Source of the DNA: Clostridiales bacterium Firm_14
GTDB lineage: Bacteria > Bacillota > Clostridia > Saccharofermentanales > Saccharofermentanaceae
Direction: 5' to 3'
Length of the DNA: 64,000 nt
Assembly: GCA_001604135.1 (NCBI GenBank)
Contig: LVAT01000017.1
Coordinates: 60,817 to 124,816, forward strand
The notes beneath the pieces were generated by a model that did no database searches, was not told where the DNA came from, and saw nothing but the letters and a program-made list of their open reading frames with translations. Made by a program: the position numbers and the translations under genes. This document shows, one piece after another, positions 17,874 to 26,125 of the stretch. Every line of letters starts with the position of its first letter. Position 1 is the stretch's first letter.

Positions 17874-19166
17874 TTGCGGGTTATAGGAATTGTTGCGGAA
17901 TTTAATCCATTTCATAACGGTCACGAGTACCTGATCAGGAAAGCCCGTGAGATCGTAAATGAACCCAGGGCGATCGTCATGCCCGTAATGTCCGGCTTTT
18001 TTACCCAGAGAGGGCTCCCTGCCATCTGCCCGCCTGAAGTCCGTGCCAGACAGGCTCTTCTTTGCGGCGCCGATGTGGTTCTTGAGCTCCCCTTCAGTTT
18101 CTCCTGCGCACCGTCTTCGAGATTTGCGGAAGGCGCAATATCAGAACTCATCTCAACAGGTGTTGTTACCGACATAGCCTTCGGCATCGACACTGATGAC
18201 GTGAAGCTGCTGAAGACCGTAGCTGATAACTGCTTCGGAGATGAAGCGTTATTGGATTCAAAGATCAAGGGATATATTTCCACTGGGATCAGTTTTCCTC
18301 AGGCAAGGGCTCTTGCGATCAAAGATATCGCCGGCTCAAAAGGAATAGAAGGCGACATTGATCAGCTGCTGTCATCGCCCAATTCGATCCTTGCATTAGA
18401 TTACCTTCTCGCGCTTAAGAAGTTCGATAAGAAGAACAGGATCAACGTGATCATGATAAGGCGCGAAGGTGAAGGATATCATTCAACAGAGATAAAGAGC
18501 TCTTTCGCGAGCGCTACAGCAATAAGAAATCTGATATCAGAAACCGCTCCCGGCGGCTTTGGCAGAGCTGAGATCGCATCTAAGCTTACGGGCCTCATGC
18601 CCGACCTCTCGCTTGGCGTCATGCTATCGAAAAATTCCGGCGGCGTCTTCTCTTTCCCTGATTACGCCGGATACATCAAAAGCTGCTTGCTGACGGCATC
18701 AGCTTCACCTGCACCGGATGACATAGCTTACATGAGCGACGGCTTATCAGGCTATATCAGGAACTTTGCAGGAGACATCAGGCCTGACACGATCCCTGAC
18801 AGCGATCACGGACTTAAGGTTTTCGAAGACAGGATATCGACAAAGAGATATACATTAACCAGGATCTACAGGGCACTTGCTTCCATGATGGCAGGCCAGG
18901 ACAATTCCTATCTTGATATAAAGCGTCCGCCCTACATCAGAGTCCTGGGCTTCAACCAGGAGGGCAAGTATTGTCTTAAGATCATCGGAAAGTGTGCGAA
19001 GATACCCGTCATAAACAGGCCTTCTGATTGCTTGGAACTTCAGTCTGAGAATGAGGAATTGAAGAAGATCTTCGAACTCGACATGAGAGCTGCCGCCATA
19101 GGCTGGAAGATCTATGGCAGAGACATTGCCTCCGAATGGGAATCGATCCCCGTAATCGTTAAATAA
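17874..19166 (+). CDS. tmcAL: tRNA(Met) cytidine acetate ligase
   Basis: 430 residues, normal for the TmcAL (YlbM) family, which uses acetate and ATP to make N4-acetylcytidine at the wobble position of elongator tRNA-Met. The nucleotidyltransferase HxGH signature is in AEFNPFHNGHEYL (about 8-20), and SGFFTQRGLPAICP and VVLELPFSFSCAPSSRFAEG follow as in the family. The start is TTG at 17874, with AAAGGA about ten bases upstream; no ATG is suitable. It converges on rpsT. Confidence 0.93.
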   Translation: MRVIGIVAEFNPFHNGHEYLIRKAREIVNEPRAIVMPVMSGFFTQRGLPAICPPEVRARQALLCGADVVLELPFSFSCAPSSRFAEGAISELISTGVVTDIAFGIDTDDVKLLKTVADNCFGDEALLDSKIKGYISTGISFPQARALAIKDIAGSKGIEGDIDQLLSSPNSILALDYLLALKKFDKKNRINVIMIRREGEGYHSTEIKSSFASATAIRNLISETAPGGFGRAEIASKLTGLMPDLSLGVMLSKNSGGVFSFPDYAGYIKSCLLTASASPAPDDIAYMSDGLSGYIRNFAGDIRPDTIPDSDHGLKVFEDRISTKRYTLTRIYRALASMMAGQDNSYLDIKRPPYIRVLGFNQEGKYCLKIIGKCAKIPVINRPSDCLELQSENEELKKIFELDMRAAAIGWKIYGRDIASEWESIPVIVK

Positions 19167-19181
19167 AAATATGCAGAACAA

Positions 19182-19211
19182 AGCCGTCCGCCTCGAAAGA
19201 GACAGACGGCT
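19182..19211 (-). terminator. Terminator of rpsT
   Basis: Thirteen-bp stem on the minus strand (arms 19199-19211 and 19182-19194, loop four bases) with the TGTCTC/GAGGCG core. The two odd pairs are U-G on the minus strand but A-C on the plus strand, so it serves rpsT better than the convergent tmcAL. The trailing T stretch is only moderate. Confidence 0.8.
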
Positions 19212-19235
19212 GGATTATTCTATCAAAAATACTAA

Positions 19236-19496
19236 TTAAGCCTTAGCAGCGTTAGCAGCCTTAGCAAGTCTGGACTTTGTTCTGGAAGCTGCGTTCTTGC
19301 TCATGTGGCCCTTAGCAGCAGCCTGGTCCAATGCCTTCTGTGTAGACTTGATTGTAGCCTCAAGATTCTCGCCGTTAGCGATATCTGCCTTTGCCTTCTT
19401 AACAGTGGTGCGGATAGCACTCTTCTTGCTCTTATTGGCAGCAGCCTTCTTCTCGGAAACGTTTACACGCTTGATAGCTGATTTAATATTAGGCAT
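19236..19496 (-). CDS. rpsT: Ribosomal protein S20
   Basis: 86 residues, Lys/Ala-rich. MPNIKSAIKRVNVSEKKAAANKS at the start and AASRTKSRLAKAAN at the end are typical for bS20, which binds 16S rRNA in the small subunit. TAAAGGAGAAAAGAG precedes the ATG. Monocistronic by its own terminator. Confidence 0.97.
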   Translation of the reverse strand: MPNIKSAIKRVNVSEKKAAANKSKKSAIRTTVKKAKADIANGENLEATIKSTQKALDQAAAKGHMSKNAASRTKSRLAKAANAAKA

Positions 19497-19559
19497 CTCT
19501 TTTCTCCTTTATAAGATATATATCTTCAAATTACCGAAGAATTTTATCACGATTGTTTT

Positions 19560-20279
19560 TTATTCGCAAGACTTTGTTGCTTCATAAAGTCCGATACTTG
19601 CGGCAATTGTAATATTAAGGCTGTCGATATTGGAAGAATGCTCGATCCTTATGGGCTGTCCGATGTTCTTAAATGCCGGATCCAGACCTGTCGCCTCATT
19701 GCCCATAATGAGCGAGAACGGCTTATTTATCGTGGTTTCCTGGAGTTTTGTGCTGCCGTCCAGCATGAACGGATAGAGGTTGTTATGAGGAAACCTCTTC
19801 TGATAATCTGCAAAGTCCTCGAAAACTTCGATCCTCACACTTGCGCACGCACCCATGGATGCTCTGATCGTCTTGGGGTCACAAGGATCAGCCGAAATCT
19901 TTCCGACAATAGCCAGATCCATGACGCCGAATCCTAAGCAGCTCCTTACGATCGTTCCCATGTTGCCGCAGTTAGAAGGATTTACAAGGACCATGTGGTT
20001 GCCGTCCTCAAGTCTCTCCTCCTTCTTCTCGATCACGACGATGACAAAGCAGTTATCCTTCTTTGAGAGGATATTGAACGGCTTTTCCTCAGTCGAGACG
20101 GGAATATCGCTGCCGCAGATGGTTCTTATCTTGGCTATTGTTTCCTCAGATCTGAATCCCGGATGCAGTATCACAGCCCTGACAACGTCTCTCTTTTTAA
20201 GGAGATACTCCATCGCCACGGTCGCTCCGAGACCATATGTGTATATATTGTCGCTTTTATAACTGGTAACTTTAATCAA
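19560..20279 (-). CDS. SpoU/TrmH-family RNA 2'-O-methyltransferase
   Basis: 239 residues. The three SPOUT motifs are visible: NPSNCGNMGTIVRSCLGFG (about 120-138), SLIMGNEATGLD (about 187-198) and SLNITIAASIGLYE near the end, which form the trefoil-knot SAM site. The RNA target is unknown. The start appears to be TTG at 20279 (ATT AAA follow), with AGGAAC about ten bases upstream and a minus-strand TATAAT at 20312-20317. The divergent neighbour is the small membrane protein gene at 20382. Confidence 0.88.
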   Translation of the reverse strand: MIKVTSYKSDNIYTYGLGATVAMEYLLKKRDVVRAVILHPGFRSEETIAKIRTICGSDIPVSTEEKPFNILSKKDNCFVIVVIEKKEERLEDGNHMVLVNPSNCGNMGTIVRSCLGFGVMDLAIVGKISADPCDPKTIRASMGACASVRIEVFEDFADYQKRFPHNNLYPFMLDGSTKLQETTINKPFSLIMGNEATGLDPAFKNIGQPIRIEHSSNIDSLNITIAASIGLYEATKSCE

Positions 20280-20336
20280 ATTGTCTTGTTCCTGTCTGTA
20301 AAGTTTATGCTATTATAACTTAAGCGGATAATTAAT

Positions 20337-20354
20337 GTTATATCGCGATATAAC
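20337..20354. promoter_or_regulatory. Perfect 18-base palindrome, candidate operator
   Basis: GTTATATCGCGATATAAC is a perfect inverted repeat with no spacer, 27 bases before the ATG at 20382 and about 20 bases upstream of the minus-strand -10 of the SpoU gene. Position and symmetry suit a dimeric repressor site acting on one or both genes. Confidence 0.6.
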
Positions 20355-20381
20355 GCTTTTCAATGTAAAGGAGCATTTACT

Positions 20382-20705
20382 ATGGCAGAAAATCAGACAC
20401 AGGTTAACACCTCAGAGCAGCTTCCTTCCAACGCAAAGTTGTTCTCAATCCTTGCTTACATCTCAGTTCTCTGGCTCTTGGGCCTCTTGATCACACCTGA
20501 GAAGACATCACCCTTCGTAAGAAGCCACGTTAACAACGGCATCGTTCTTTGCATCACAGGTGCAATCCTCGCTTGCATCCCCTTCTTGGGCTGGTTCTGC
20601 GAGATCGCAGTTGTTGTCTTCATGATTATGGGTATCATCGCTGCAGCTAAGACTCAGTACTTCACACTTCCTCTTTTCCTCGGAAAGATCAAGATCGTTA
20701 AGTAA
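20382..20705 (+). CDS. Small integral membrane protein, DUF4870-like
   Basis: 107 residues: a polar N-terminus, then hydrophobic stretches at about 22-38, 52-70 and 71-90. The layout (AKLFSILAYISVLWLLGLLI, then FVRSHVNNGIVL) resembles DUF4870/Tic20-like proteins, in which the H-x-N-x-G motif is common. Function is unknown. GTAAAGGAG precedes the ATG. It is a single-gene unit with the palindrome at 20337-20354 upstream and a terminator downstream. Confidence 0.85.
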   Translation: MAENQTQVNTSEQLPSNAKLFSILAYISVLWLLGLLITPEKTSPFVRSHVNNGIVLCITGAILACIPFLGWFCEIAVVVFMIMGIIAAAKTQYFTLPLFLGKIKIVK

Positions 20706-20726
20706 TAACAACTATAAGAAATTATC

Positions 20727-20756
20727 AGACCCGCATCGCTTGGTGCGGGTCTTTTA
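20727..20756 (+). terminator. Terminator after the DUF4870-like gene
   Basis: AGACCCGCA (20727-20735) pairs perfectly with TGCGGGTCT (20744-20752), followed by TTTATTT. Confidence 0.92.
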
Positions 20757-20757
20757 T

Positions 20758-20786
20758 TTGCAGTCAGTCCTCAAAACATATATAAT
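20758..20786 (+). promoter_or_regulatory. Promoter of tRNA-Pro
   Basis: TTGCAG (20758-20763), 17-base spacer, TATAAT (20781-20786), ending 11 bases before the tRNA. Confidence 0.8.
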
Positions 20787-20797
20787 AACCGCCGTAT

Positions 20798-20873
20798 CGA
20801 GGTGTAGCGCAGTTGGTAGCGTACGTGCTTTGGGAGCATGGGGTCGCAAGTTCGAGTCTTGTCACCTCGACCA
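20798..20873 (+). tRNA. tRNA-Pro(TGG)
   Basis: A full cloverleaf: acceptor CGAGGTG (20798-20804) with CACCTCG (20863-20869), discriminator A, encoded CCA (20871-20873). The anticodon stem CGTGC/GCATG holds the loop TTTGGGA, so the anticodon is TGG. The T loop reads TTCGAGT. The D arm has AGTTGGTAGC. C at position 1 is usual for bacterial tRNA-Pro. Confidence 0.97.
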
Positions 20874-20874
20874 G

Positions 20875-20943
20875 AAATAGTAAGAGTCCCGCTAAGGTCC
20901 TCCGCGCTTCGCTTGTGCGGAAAAAGCGGGACTCTTACTATTT
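20875..20943. terminator. 19-bp perfect inverted repeat after tRNA-Pro, probable two-way terminator
   Basis: AAATAGTAAGAGTCCCGCT (20875-20893) is the exact reverse complement of 20925-20943. The 31-base interior contains a CCGC/GCGG hairpin (20901-20920). On the plus strand the structure starts two bases after the tRNA CCA and ends in TTTTT; on the minus strand it follows hemZ. The stem is longer than other terminators here, so it could also be a palindromic repeat element. Confidence 0.7.
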
Positions 20944-21001
20944 TTGGTTACATAACCCAATACTTCACATTCCGAAGACAGGTATTCTTTTACGTAGAAG
21001 A

Positions 21002-22417
21002 TTAGAATTCGAAGAAGCGGATCTTCTTTTCCGCCATCTCGTCGACTCGCTCGATATATGTCAGCGCGTCTTTGATGGTCGGACATCTTTCGACCCTGTG
21101 CTTAATAAGCTCACCTTCCTGGGCAAAGCATCTCTTGCTCATGCCGCCGGCGCCGAATGACAGCACATCCCTGCAGTCGCTCATCATGGCAACGTTATAG
21201 AGACTTCCGGTATCTCCTTTTGCAAAGCCGGTGTTCTCCAGGCCGTGGCCGGTATCTTTCTGACGGTACATATAGTAGGGGTGATATCCCGCTTCCATCA
21301 GCAGCTTGTAGCACTCGGCTACACACTCGTCCAGCGTGTCACGTGTCTTATCCTTATCCATTACCGTGTCGCGGCTCATGGCAGCCCTTCTCTTCTTGTA
21401 GAGCGTATGAACGGTGATGTTTGCAGGCGCAAGTTCAATAAGGCGCTTTGTTGACTCCACATGTTCTTCGGCCTCTTCATATGGAAGTCCTGCTATAAGA
21501 TCCATGTTGATCAGATCAAAGCCCATTTCGCATGCCTGCCTATATACCCTGACAGTATCTTCAGCAGTGTGCTTTCTGCCGAGCCTTAAAAGCGTCTCGG
21601 ATCTCATTGTCTGAGGATTGATGCATATTCTGGTGATGCCGTGATCTCTCATCGCTTCTAGCTTGCCCGTCGTTATCGTGTCAGGCCTTCCAGCTTCAAC
21701 GGTTACTTCGGCACCTGAGACCATCTTCAGATTTGAATATATGCAGTCCAGAAGTGAAGCAAATTCTTTTTCCTTAAGGACCGTAGGCGTGCCGCCTCCG
21801 ACATAAAGCGAAGATATGGGTCTTGTGATCTGCTTTGATATGAGCCTGATCTCGCGCTCCAGTGCAGCCTCATAATTTACGAGCCTGTCCATGTGGCATG
21901 AGATGTCAGAAGATACGAAGGAGCAGTACTCGCATCTTGAAGGACAGAAAGGTATGCCTACATAAATGCACAAGCTGTCTTCGGGGACCTTGGATAATAT
22001 CCTCTGCTCTTCTCTTGATGTCTCATATGCAAGCTCTGCTTTGTCCGGCCTTACAAAATACTTTTCTTCGAGATCCTTGGGGCTTTCTTCCTCTAAGGCA
22101 ACCAAAGTCGGCCTTATTCCCGTAAGGCATCCCCAGGGCATGTCTTTTTTCGCAATATCGGACAAAGCCATATAGAGCGATCTCTTGATCTCTCTGCCGG
22201 GTTCTAAAAGTCTGCCCTTGAATTCATATTCTTTACCGCCGTAATGCGTGACGGATCTTCCGTCTTCAAGAAGTTCATTTATAAGAACGGCATCAGGACC
22301 TTCCGGAGCTATTACTTTCCCCTCATCTTTCAACTCTTCAGGCACGCCCGCAAACATCCTGACTACATCAGATACGCCGTAGTATTTGTCGTGACCTTTA
22401 AGGATTACTTCAAGCAT
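21002..22417 (-). CDS. hemZ: Radical SAM coproporphyrinogen dehydrogenase HemZ
   Basis: 471 residues. The radical-SAM triad is in IPFCPSRCEYC (Cys158, 162, 165), followed by SLYVGGGTPTVL and EVTVEAGRPDT, as in HemZ/HemN-type proteins. The N-terminal ~140 residues match the HemZ extension. Because HemN homologues also include heme chaperones and other enzymes, the heme role is probable rather than proved. The ATG at 22417 has AGGTG seven bases upstream and lies one base after the stop of the preceding gene; the ATG at 22435 has no site. Last gene of the coaW operon. Confidence 0.88.
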   Translation of the reverse strand: MLEVILKGHDKYYGVSDVVRMFAGVPEELKDEGKVIAPEGPDAVLINELLEDGRSVTHYGGKEYEFKGRLLEPGREIKRSLYMALSDIAKKDMPWGCLTGIRPTLVALEEESPKDLEEKYFVRPDKAELAYETSREEQRILSKVPEDSLCIYVGIPFCPSRCEYCSFVSSDISCHMDRLVNYEAALEREIRLISKQITRPISSLYVGGGTPTVLKEKEFASLLDCIYSNLKMVSGAEVTVEAGRPDTITTGKLEAMRDHGITRICINPQTMRSETLLRLGRKHTAEDTVRVYRQACEMGFDLINMDLIAGLPYEEAEEHVESTKRLIELAPANITVHTLYKKRRAAMSRDTVMDKDKTRDTLDECVAECYKLLMEAGYHPYYMYRQKDTGHGLENTGFAKGDTGSLYNVAMMSDCRDVLSFGAGGMSKRCFAQEGELIKHRVERCPTIKDALTYIERVDEMAEKKIRFFEF

Positions 22418-22418
22418 T

Positions 22419-23603
22419 TTACACACCTGCCACATGAGTCAGATAGAACCTGACATAGACACTGTCGGGCACTTCATAAGTATTAACGCCTTCTTCTTCG
22501 CCATTAGACTTCAGAAATGCATCGTTAACATTAGAGCTCGTCTCTGTAATATCGATATGGAATATCTCCTTCAGCGCTTCGACCTCTTCGTCGATCTTAT
22601 CCCAATAGAGCCTTCCCGCATGCCTGTCTCTGTAAACACCGGCCATGTCCGGTGATTCAGCATAATCAGGCATGATCTGGCCCGTCTCCTCAGCGATCGA
22701 ATAAGTGACATAATAAAGATTCCAGAATATCCAGCAATAACCCGAATATCTGAAATCCGCACGCGATGCTGAGCAGCAGGCTAAGGAAGCAAGAAAGTTG
22801 CAGTCAGTCTCGCTGGCATAGCCTTTCGCATGACAGAGCTCATGACAAAGAGTGATCGGGAATTCCTGAATGTCTATATAATCCGTGTTCACATTTGTCT
22901 CACCAAGGAAAGGATCGTACATGCCGACTATATATGTGTAGCTCCAGTAATGGCTGAGTGACACGGGCTTGGCCCTGACGTAGTTCTTTGTAAGCGGAAC
23001 GTCGTATTTATCGCTGAAACTGTCCAGGAGTGAGCAGGCATAGACGGCACTGTTTTCAAAACTGCATTCCATATGCGCAACGCCGTTATAGTCTTCGCCC
23101 AGATGGCTCCTTGCTTCGATCATGCCGTTATAAGCCCACCTTAACGCTGCGCAGTAATCTTCGAAAGTAAGGTCCTCTGCCTTCTCGAGCTTAAGTTCGG
23201 CTATGGCGCTGGTCCTTCTGTAATTAATACCGTGCATCGCCTGGAATAATATGGCTAATACAAGGCCGCAGATCAGGAAATTCCTTAATGACTTATAGAA
23301 AAACGGAAGTGCGCCCTTTGACAGCATTTTCTTTATCAGGATCACCAGCCAGCAAATAAAACCTATGGCCAGCAGAGGAAAGATGCATACGACGATTCCC
23401 TCAGTCAGGGAATAATGGAAAAACATGCTGAAGCACTGAAAAGGAGTTGATATATACGGGAATATCTTCGTGCAGTAAAAATCCGCAAATTCTCTGGGGA
23501 GAAAATTATTGATCATTAAAGAGCAGATAAACAGTGCCGCCAGAACAACGGTCAAGACGGCCTTTAATGCGATCCACTTCTTTTTCTTGCTCCTGATCCT
23601 CAT
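22419..23603 (-). CDS. DUF3810 membrane protein with HELCH metallopeptidase-like motif
   Basis: 394 residues. Three hydrophobic segments occupy the first ~125 residues (about 13-31, 65-89, 106-124). The exported part carries ITLCHELCHAKGYASETDCNF, a zinc-peptidase-like HExxH with a downstream Glu, which fits the DUF3810 family. Substrate unknown. The start forms TAATG with the previous gene. An envelope role is inferred from the DUF1624 partner upstream. Confidence 0.85.
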   Translation of the reverse strand: MRIRSKKKKWIALKAVLTVVLAALFICSLMINNFLPREFADFYCTKIFPYISTPFQCFSMFFHYSLTEGIVVCIFPLLAIGFICWLVILIKKMLSKGALPFFYKSLRNFLICGLVLAILFQAMHGINYRRTSAIAELKLEKAEDLTFEDYCAALRWAYNGMIEARSHLGEDYNGVAHMECSFENSAVYACSLLDSFSDKYDVPLTKNYVRAKPVSLSHYWSYTYIVGMYDPFLGETNVNTDYIDIQEFPITLCHELCHAKGYASETDCNFLASLACCSASRADFRYSGYCWIFWNLYYVTYSIAEETGQIMPDYAESPDMAGVYRDRHAGRLYWDKIDEEVEALKEIFHIDITETSSNVNDAFLKSNGEEEGVNTYEVPDSVYVRFYLTHVAGV

Positions 23604-24382
23604 TATTTCGCTCTTATAACCATAAAGATCACATACAGCAATGCATAAATGAGCGGCTGATGCGTAAGATAGATTATAAGCGAATGCCTTCCGATGAATT
23701 CTACAGGTCTTGTTACCGCAGCCACAGCCTTGGCTTTGTTCGGCAACAACGTCTTCTTATCCTTATAACACAATCTTCCGATAGCACATCCGACAAGGAA
23801 CACGCCAAGCCACGGGAATATCGGCATATAGTCTGCCATCGACGGCGCACTCTGGATCTCAAAACCTACGGGTAGGAAAATAAGCGAATCAGATGCATAA
23901 TCCATATAGTGGATATTGCTGCCGACTATGCAAATATATGATCCGACAAGTCCCAGGATCACATTTATGACATTGGGATTTAGCCCGGTTTTCTTTTCGA
24001 TCCATGAGATCAGGGCATAAAGGAATATACCACAGGTAAGAAGCGCTAAAACGTTGAATATGATAAGACAATCAATACCAAAAAACATGGTAATAATAAA
24101 TGTGCCGATATCCAGCGCTAGCGTGGCTGCTAAGATCTTAAGTCCTCTTTTTACATTGTTCTTCGAAAATGTACAGCATATACCCGATACGCATATAAAA
24201 AGCACGACTGTGGGTTGGAAAAACGACCAGAACCAGCCTTTCGTCAGAAAAGAACAGCTATCTAGCCCGAACTCATATCTAAGATCCCATGATGTATGCA
24301 TGAAAAGCATGAACAAAACAGCGAAACCTCTTAAGAAGTCCAGTTCCCAGGCGCGGTCTTTTGCCAAACTTTTACCTTTCAT
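23603..24382 (-). CDS. DUF1624 polytopic membrane acyltransferase-like protein
   Basis: 259 residues, about seven TM helices. The opening RAWELDFLRGFAVLFMLFMHTSWD matches the DUF1624 / heparan-alpha-glucosaminide N-acetyltransferase-like group, where the helix-1 Asp-Arg and the His are conserved. HSLIIYLTHQPLIYALLY near the C-terminus fits the same fold. It may acylate an extracellular sugar, but no substrate can be named. It lies 17 bases after coaW and overlaps the DUF3810 gene by one base. Confidence 0.85.
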   Translation of the reverse strand: MKGKSLAKDRAWELDFLRGFAVLFMLFMHTSWDLRYEFGLDSCSFLTKGWFWSFFQPTVVLFICVSGICCTFSKNNVKRGLKILAATLALDIGTFIITMFFGIDCLIIFNVLALLTCGIFLYALISWIEKKTGLNPNVINVILGLVGSYICIVGSNIHYMDYASDSLIFLPVGFEIQSAPSMADYMPIFPWLGVFLVGCAIGRLCYKDKKTLLPNKAKAVAAVTRPVEFIGRHSLIIYLTHQPLIYALLYVIFMVIRAK

Positions 24383-24399
24383 TATTATTCATGCCCCTT

Positions 24400-25206
24400 T
24401 CAAAGACAGCTTCCCAGAGCCGTGGCAAAAACGGCATCCTCAGGAATGATCATGTTTACACCATATAGCTCTTCAAAAGGAAGCAGGTACTCCTGACACT
24501 CTTTAAGTCCTGTCAGCTGTCCCGTAAAAACAATGTCCTTAATGTCACACTGCCTTGAAGCCATGACGGCTACAGTACCTATTGCCTGATATACGAGATT
24601 AAATACGCCGGCCATCTTATCTTCTCTGGAAAGATCGTCAGCTGCCTTTCCGAAATTGGATGCCGTTACATTCATTGGAAGTCCTGTTACGCCGTCCTTT
24701 GTAATATCACCGATCGTAAGGTCACATTTTAAGATGTCACCCTCTGTAGCCATGTCAGAAAGCTTTACCGCATCTCTTGTTCCTGTAAGCGCCAGACCGA
24801 GTCCTACAAGCGTACCTCCTCCGACACCGGAACCGATGATGTGTTTTACATTATCCTTCCTTGCCTCAAGATACGCCGTACCTGTGCCCATGCTGACTAC
24901 AACGGCATGGTCTAATCCTGAAAGATACAATCCGCCTAAACCGGTTGCTTTAAACTCTTCTACGGTTACGGTCTTGATGCCGAGGATAGGACCTGCCGGG
25001 AAAACGGATCCTACACCTGTTATGTTGATCTGCTCGATATCATTTATGGAAAGAGAATTATCATTGATCAGTTTTCCTACTGCACCGAAAGCCGATGTGA
25101 CAGGATCTGCTGCTCTGACAATATCCCTGGCAATGATCCTGCCTTCCCTCATTCCGACGATCTTTGTCGTACTGCCGCCTATATCCAATCCGACTTTAAT
25201 TCTCAT
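24400..25206 (-). CDS. coaW: Type II pantothenate kinase
   Basis: 268 residues. The ASKHA phosphate loop KVGLDIGGSTTKIVG (4-18), the SMGTGTAYLEA motif (about 104-114) and GSGVGGGTLVGLG (about 122-134) match bacterial type II pantothenate kinases (CoaW), the first step of coenzyme A synthesis. ATG at 25206 follows AAGGAAAAAAGATCT. A minus-strand TAGAAT at 25235-25240 may be its -10. It heads the operon coaW-DUF1624-DUF3810-hemZ. Confidence 0.92.
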   Translation of the reverse strand: MRIKVGLDIGGSTTKIVGMREGRIIARDIVRAADPVTSAFGAVGKLINDNSLSINDIEQINITGVGSVFPAGPILGIKTVTVEEFKATGLGGLYLSGLDHAVVVSMGTGTAYLEARKDNVKHIIGSGVGGGTLVGLGLALTGTRDAVKLSDMATEGDILKCDLTIGDITKDGVTGLPMNVTASNFGKAADDLSREDKMAGVFNLVYQAIGTVAVMASRQCDIKDIVFTGQLTGLKECQEYLLPFEELYGVNMIIPEDAVFATALGSCL

Positions 25207-25291
25207 AGATCTTTTTTCCTTATTTTTTTACGTAATTCTACCAAATTAAGAGTTGATAATAAACTGCCGTGAAATCTCAGTATCTATATAA

Positions 25292-25320
25292 AAAGCTCTG
25301 CAGTTATTCTGCAGAGCTTT
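25292..25320 (-). terminator. Terminator of the minor prepilin genes
   Basis: AAAGCTCTGCAG (25292-25303) pairs perfectly with CTGCAGAGCTTT (25309-25320), loop of five. On the minus strand it continues into TTTTTATA and separates the pilin operon from coaW. Confidence 0.92.
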
Positions 25321-25348
25321 GAAGATCAATCAATTTGTGAATTATCTG

Positions 25349-26083
25349 TCACTGACTCCATTGATACTGAATCTTGGAATAATATGTTGCTGAACCTTCT
25401 GCTTCCAAGCCATTGACGATCATATCATAGGCCTTTGTTCCCTGAATGCTGGAGAATGTGCTGGGTGTCATAGGTAATGAATCACTTGTTTTCAGGATTT
25501 CGATCTTTCTGCCCTTAATACCATTCATCGTAGCTCTCTCTTCGAAGCGGGGAACCCAGATCTTTCCGTCATACCTATAAGCAAAGTTCTTATTTCCTTT
25601 ATCAACAACAAATGTCCTATACAGGATAACGATCGACTTCTCGCCGGTTTCTGCATTGGTTACCTCTGTTTTCTTGAAGAACATATAGATGTCCCACTTA
25701 GTCTCAGATGTTCCTGCCTTAGTTAAGAACTTGGGCTGGAATACAGGGCTCTTAGCTCCACCCTTGGAATTCTCTATCATAAGTGTCGGGACTGATACAG
25801 TGGCTCCGACTTCGCCGGGTTTGCTTATATACCATGTCCACTTCTGCTGAGCTGCTCCGGCACCTTGTGTGATAGACAGGAACGAGTTCTCAAAGCCCCT
25901 TCCGTATAATGCAGCATAGTCAGACGAATCATTTAAGTTATAAGTTGTTCCGAATGAGCTGCCGATTGATGCGCATAATCCGGCAATTACTCCGCCTATC
26001 ATGCAGATAATTGCAAGCGATAATAACATTTCAACCAGAGTAAAACCCTTTTTGTTTTTCCTTATTTCTTTCATACGATTCAT
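25349..26083 (-). CDS. Type IV prepilin-like protein (minor pilin or pseudopilin)
   Basis: About 244 residues. A basic leader ends in NKKG and is followed by FTLVEMLLSLAIICMIGG, the class III signal with Glu at +5. The mature protein has a globular domain of about 200 residues (contains Trp/Tyr-rich beta segments). Starts at GTG 26086, ATG 26083 or ATG 26074 are possible; GGGGTG lies nine bases before 26074, so MKEIRKNKKG could be the true leader. Last gene of the pilin operon. Likely a tip or initiation subunit rather than the main one. Confidence 0.88.
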   Translation of the reverse strand: MNRMKEIRKNKKGFTLVEMLLSLAIICMIGGVIAGLCASIGSSFGTTYNLNDSSDYAALYGRGFENSFLSITQGAGAAQQKWTWYISKPGEVGATVSVPTLMIENSKGGAKSPVFQPKFLTKAGTSETKWDIYMFFKKTEVTNAETGEKSIVILYRTFVVDKGNKNFAYRYDGKIWVPRFEERATMNGIKGRKIEILKTSDSLPMTPSTFSSIQGTKAYDMIVNGLEAEGSATYYSKIQYQWSQ

Positions 26084-26125
26084 CACCCCGACAATAATTA
26101 GTGACTTAACTTATCTGATAATAAC

